The notes under the pieces: generated by a model
Database searches by the model: none
What the model saw: the letters and a program-made list of their open reading frames with translations, nothing else
Told to the model about the DNA's origin: nothing
Assembly: GCA_946481425.1 (NCBI GenBank)
Contig: CAMLNT010000092.1
Coordinates: forward strand, 1 to 8,327
DNA length: 8,327 nt
Direction of reading: 5' to 3'
DNA from: an uncultured Brevundimonas sp.
GTDB taxonomy: Bacteria > Pseudomonadota > Alphaproteobacteria > Caulobacterales > Caulobacteraceae
Shown: positions 6,084-8,327 of the stretch, piece after piece
How positions within the stretch are numbered: position 1 is the stretch's first letter
Layout of the letters: the number at the start of each line of letters is the position of its first letter
Program-made: the position numbers and the translations under genes

Positions 6084-7375
6084 CCGAGACCGCCATCGCG
6101 CCCGTCACGGAGGACCAGCGCTACGACGCGATGGATGTGCTGAGGGGCTTTGCGCTCTGCGGCATCCTGCTGATGAACATCATCGGCATGGGCACGCCCT
6201 GGGCGACGAACTTTCCCGCCTTCCCGGCCGACTGGGCCAATCCGGACTGGCAGGTCTGGTTCGCCGAGAATGTCTTCTTCGAGGGCACGATGCGGGGGCT
6301 GTTCACCCTGTTGTTCGGAGCGGCGGTGATCCTGATCACGCGGCGCGGCGACGAGACGGGGAGCGGCCGGTCCGCCGACGTCTGGTTCCGGCGGTGCCTG
6401 ATCCTTCTGGGGTTGGGGCTCGTGAACTTCACGCTGCTTCTGTTTCCGGGCGATATCCTGTGGAACTACGGCTGGGCGGGGATGCTGATCTTCGTGTTCC
6501 GCAAGGCCAGGCCCTGGAAGCTGGTGGCGATGGCCGCGGTGCTCCTGACGCTCGTCTCGGGGCTTGAGGGCTTCGCCTACAAGAGCGAGTTGCCGGCCTA
6601 TCGCGAGGGCCGGGCCGCCCATGAGGCGCAGGCTCGCGGCGAGACCCTTTCCGAGGATCAGACGGCAGCGCTCCAGACCTACACGGGCTACCAGACCTAT
6701 CTCGATCCGCCGCAGGAGGACATCGACGCCGAGCGTGAAGAGCGGATGGGGACATACCCGCAAGCCGTTGGCTGGACCTTCGAAGCCTATTCCAGCTGGG
6801 GAATGTCGGTCTGGGGCATCTATCTGATCCTTGAATCCGTGGCCTTCATGTTCCTGGGCATGGCGCTCTTCCGCTGGCGCGTGATCACGGGCGAGCGGTC
6901 GATGCTGTTCTATGCGCTGATGATGCTGGGCGGCTACGCGGTGGGCGTCAGCGTGAACGTGGCCGAGCACCTGGCCATGTGGAGGGGCGGCTTCTCGCCG
7001 GAAGTCTGGTGGCCGGATTTCACCTATGAGGTCTCGCGCGTACCGACGACGCTGGGGCACCTGGGCCTGATCATGCTGCTGTGGAAGGCGAGGGCGCTGT
7101 TCTTCGTCGGCACAGGCCTCAGGGCGATCGGCAAGATGGCGCTGACCAACTATCTCGGCCAGTCGCTGATCGGGGCGGTCGTCTTCTATGGTCTGGGATG
7201 GTGGGCGCGGCTCGGATGGGCCGAGCTGTGGCTGATGTGCGTAGCGGTCTGGGTCGGACAGGCGGTGTTCAGCGTGCTCTGGCTGCGCTGGTTCCGGATG
7301 GGGCCGCTGGAGTGGGCGCTCAGGACCGTCGCCTATGGAGAAAGGCCGCCGCTGAAGCGCTCAGCGACGGCCTGA
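6080..7375 (+). CDS. DUF418 / YeiB-type multi-spanning membrane protein
   Basis: This 431-residue inner-membrane protein starts with GTG. The N-terminal family motif DVLRGFALCGILLMNI (19-34) is followed by FFEGTMRGLFTLLFGAA (66-82), RRCLILLGLGLVN (104-116), GDILWNYGWAGMLIF (124-138) and a long charged loop (about 165-230). The C-terminal DUF418 region (about 270-420) contains the characteristic GKMALTNYLGQSLIG (351-365) and RWFRMGPLEWALRTVAYG (403-420). About nine to ten membrane segments are expected. The family is related to integral-membrane acyltransferase-like proteins and is widespread, but its biochemical role is not settled; a transport or surface-modification role is often proposed. 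There is no Shine-Dalgarno at the GTG, which fits coupling to the upstream 117-residue gene through the 4-nt overlap. It converges on the helicase gene with only 6 bp between stop codons. Confidence 0.92.
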   Translation: MTETAIAPVTEDQRYDAMDVLRGFALCGILLMNIIGMGTPWATNFPAFPADWANPDWQVWFAENVFFEGTMRGLFTLLFGAAVILITRRGDETGSGRSADVWFRRCLILLGLGLVNFTLLLFPGDILWNYGWAGMLIFVFRKARPWKLVAMAAVLLTLVSGLEGFAYKSELPAYREGRAAHEAQARGETLSEDQTAALQTYTGYQTYLDPPQEDIDAEREERMGTYPQAVGWTFEAYSSWGMSVWGIYLILESVAFMFLGMALFRWRVITGERSMLFYALMMLGGYAVGVSVNVAEHLAMWRGGFSPEVWWPDFTYEVSRVPTTLGHLGLIMLLWKARALFFVGTGLRAIGKMALTNYLGQSLIGAVVFYGLGWWARLGWAELWLMCVAVWVGQAVFSVLWLRWFRMGPLEWALRTVAYGERPPLKRSATA

Positions 7376-7381
7376 CATGTC

Positions 7382-8327
7382 CTAGCTCTGCTGGGCGTAG
7401 CCCTTACCGCCGTTGGAGGGGCGACGACGACGTGGGCGGCGCTTGAGGCTGGCGCCTTCGCCGGTTTCGGTCTGGACCGGCTTCATCGGCTGGCGCTCGC
7501 GGGCCATCGGGTCGAAGGCGGGACGTTCGGGCGCCGCGGCGCCCGGCTTGTTGCCGCGACGCTTGCGGTGCGGCTGGCCGCGGACGCCTTCGGGCTTGTC
7601 GCCGTGGCGACCGCCGCGACGCGGGCCGCGCTGGGGACGATCTTCATCGCCGCCCGGCAGGGTCGCCTTCTTGGCCACGCCGGCCGCGAGAATCGAGGCG
7701 TCCAGCTGAGACAGGAGCTTGTCGTTGCGGCGGTCCCAGGACGGGATCTTCTGGCGCGTGACCTTCTCGATGTCCTTGAGCAGCTTCATCTCGTCGGGTG
7801 CGACAAAGCTGATGGCGGTGCCGTCCTTGCCGGCGCGGGCCGTGCGGCCGATCCGGTGGACATAGGCCTCGGGCACGAACGGCAGCTCGAAGTTGACCAC
7901 GTGGGTCACCTTGTCGACGTCGATGCCGCGGGCGGCGATGTCGGTGGCGACCAGGACGCGCAGCTTGCCGTTCTTGAAGGCCTCCAGCGCCCGCTCGCGC
8001 TGCGGCTGGCTCTTGTTGCCGTGGATGGCCCCGGCCTCGACGCCGCCGGCCTCCAGATAGGCGGCGACCTTGTCGGCGCCGTGCTTGGTCTTGGTGAACA
8101 CCAGGCAGCGCGTATAGGCGGGGTCCGAGAACAGTTCGGTCAGAAGCGCGCGCTTCTTGCCCTGTTCGACCCAGATGACGCTCTGCTCGATGCGCTCGAC
8201 CGTGGTGGCCTGGGGCGTGACCTGGACCTTGACGGGGTCCTTGAGCAGGTCGCCGGCCAGTTTGCCGATCTCGCCCGGCATGGTGGCCGAGAAGAACAGG
8301 TTCTGGCGGCGCGCGGGCAGGCGCGAG
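7382..8327 (-). CDS. rhlE: DEAD-box RNA helicase, RhlE-type, C-terminal part
   Basis: The 5' end lies beyond the window: the frame is open to base 8326, so the Met at 8281 is internal (the M of SATMP). About 314 residues are visible. They begin just before motif III (FFSATMPGEI) and cover the second RecA domain. Numbered from that Met: motif IV LVFTKTKHGADK (60-71), the IHGNKSQPQRERALEAFK segment (86-103), motif V VLVATDIAARGIDV (109-122) and motif VI YVHRIGRTARAG (140-151). These are the ATP-hydrolysis and RNA-binding motifs of the family, and the wording is closest to the RhlE subgroup, whose members remodel structured RNA in ribosome assembly and RNA decay. From about residue 200 a tail of roughly 100 residues rich in Arg, Gly and Pro (PQRGPRRGGR, KRRPRRRR) probably adds RNA binding. 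The helicase call is secure; the rhlE symbol is less so without domain 1. Confidence 0.94.
   Translation of the reverse strand, partial: SRLPARRQNLFFSATMPGEIGKLAGDLLKDPVKVQVTPQATTVERIEQSVIWVEQGKKRALLTELFSDPAYTRCLVFTKTKHGADKVAAYLEAGGVEAGAIHGNKSQPQRERALEAFKNGKLRVLVATDIAARGIDVDKVTHVVNFELPFVPEAYVHRIGRTARAGKDGTAISFVAPDEMKLLKDIEKVTRQKIPSWDRRNDKLLSQLDASILAAGVAKKATLPGGDEDRPQRGPRRGGRHGDKPEGVRGQPHRKRRGNKPGAAAPERPAFDPMARERQPMKPVQTETGEGASLKRRPRRRRPSNGGKGYAQQS

Noticed and set aside
6062..7060. 332-codon minus-strand open frame antisense to the DUF418 gene
   Set aside because: The product is rich in Arg, His, Gln and Pro without hydrophobic or domain structure, while the opposite strand encodes a clear membrane protein.
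7350..7366. 6-bp stem (CGCTGA / TCAGCG) at the end of the DUF418 gene
   Set aside because: Considered as a terminator between the convergent genes, but it is short, within coding sequence and has no T-tract on either strand.
1..8327. Mobile element, defence island, CRISPR or biosynthetic cluster
   Set aside because: No transposase, integrase, terminal repeats, repeat-spacer array, toxin-antitoxin pair or synthase genes could be seen; the genes are transporters, repair, RNA metabolism and conserved membrane proteins.

Overview
The window is a GC-rich, gene-dense piece of bacterial chromosome. Gene content and protein character suggest an alphaproteobacterium of the Caulobacterales type (Brevundimonas or Caulobacter-like). 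That placement is an inference from GC bias, GTG/TTG starts, 4-nt gene overlaps and the style of the proteins; no rRNA or other marker gene is present. I see no tRNA, rRNA, CRISPR array, insertion sequence, integrase or phage gene. It reads as core or near-core chromosome, not a mobile island.

Layout: (1) Bases 2-763, + strand: the C-terminal part of a glutamate/aspartate-type (DAACS family) symporter, cut by the window start. (2) Bases 764-1055: a gene-free gap between convergent genes, bounded by a perfect 11-bp inverted repeat (776-804) and a 9-bp stem-loop over the next stop codon (1044-1064). (3) 1056-1901, - strand: an exported alpha/beta hydrolase. It is divergent, across only 56 bp, from (4) 1958-3343, + strand: a NorM-like MATE efflux transporter. 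(5) A minus-strand operon transcribed leftward from 5612 to 3304: exonuclease III (xthA), a one-TM protein with a probable PH-like domain, and an uncharacterised protein that looks like an RNase H-fold enzyme. The first two overlap by ATGA; the third starts 39 nt later with its own Shine-Dalgarno and a GTG start. Its 3' end overlaps the MATE gene tail-to-tail by 40 bp. (6) 5730-7375, + strand: a small two-TM protein (TTG start) coupled by a GTGA overlap to a DUF418/YeiB-type membrane protein. (7) 7382-8327, - strand: the C-terminal part of an RhlE-type DEAD-box RNA helicase with a long basic tail, cut by the window end.

The genes fall into separate housekeeping, transport and repair units, not one pathway. 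The most coherent unit with an unexplained member is the xthA operon, which pairs a DNA-repair nuclease with a putative RNase H-fold protein and a membrane-anchored protein. I did not find clear evidence for a dramatic new system. The best leads are that operon, a substitution of a sodium-site aspartate in the symporter, an orphan operator-like palindrome, and a hydrolase lacking usual active-site residues.
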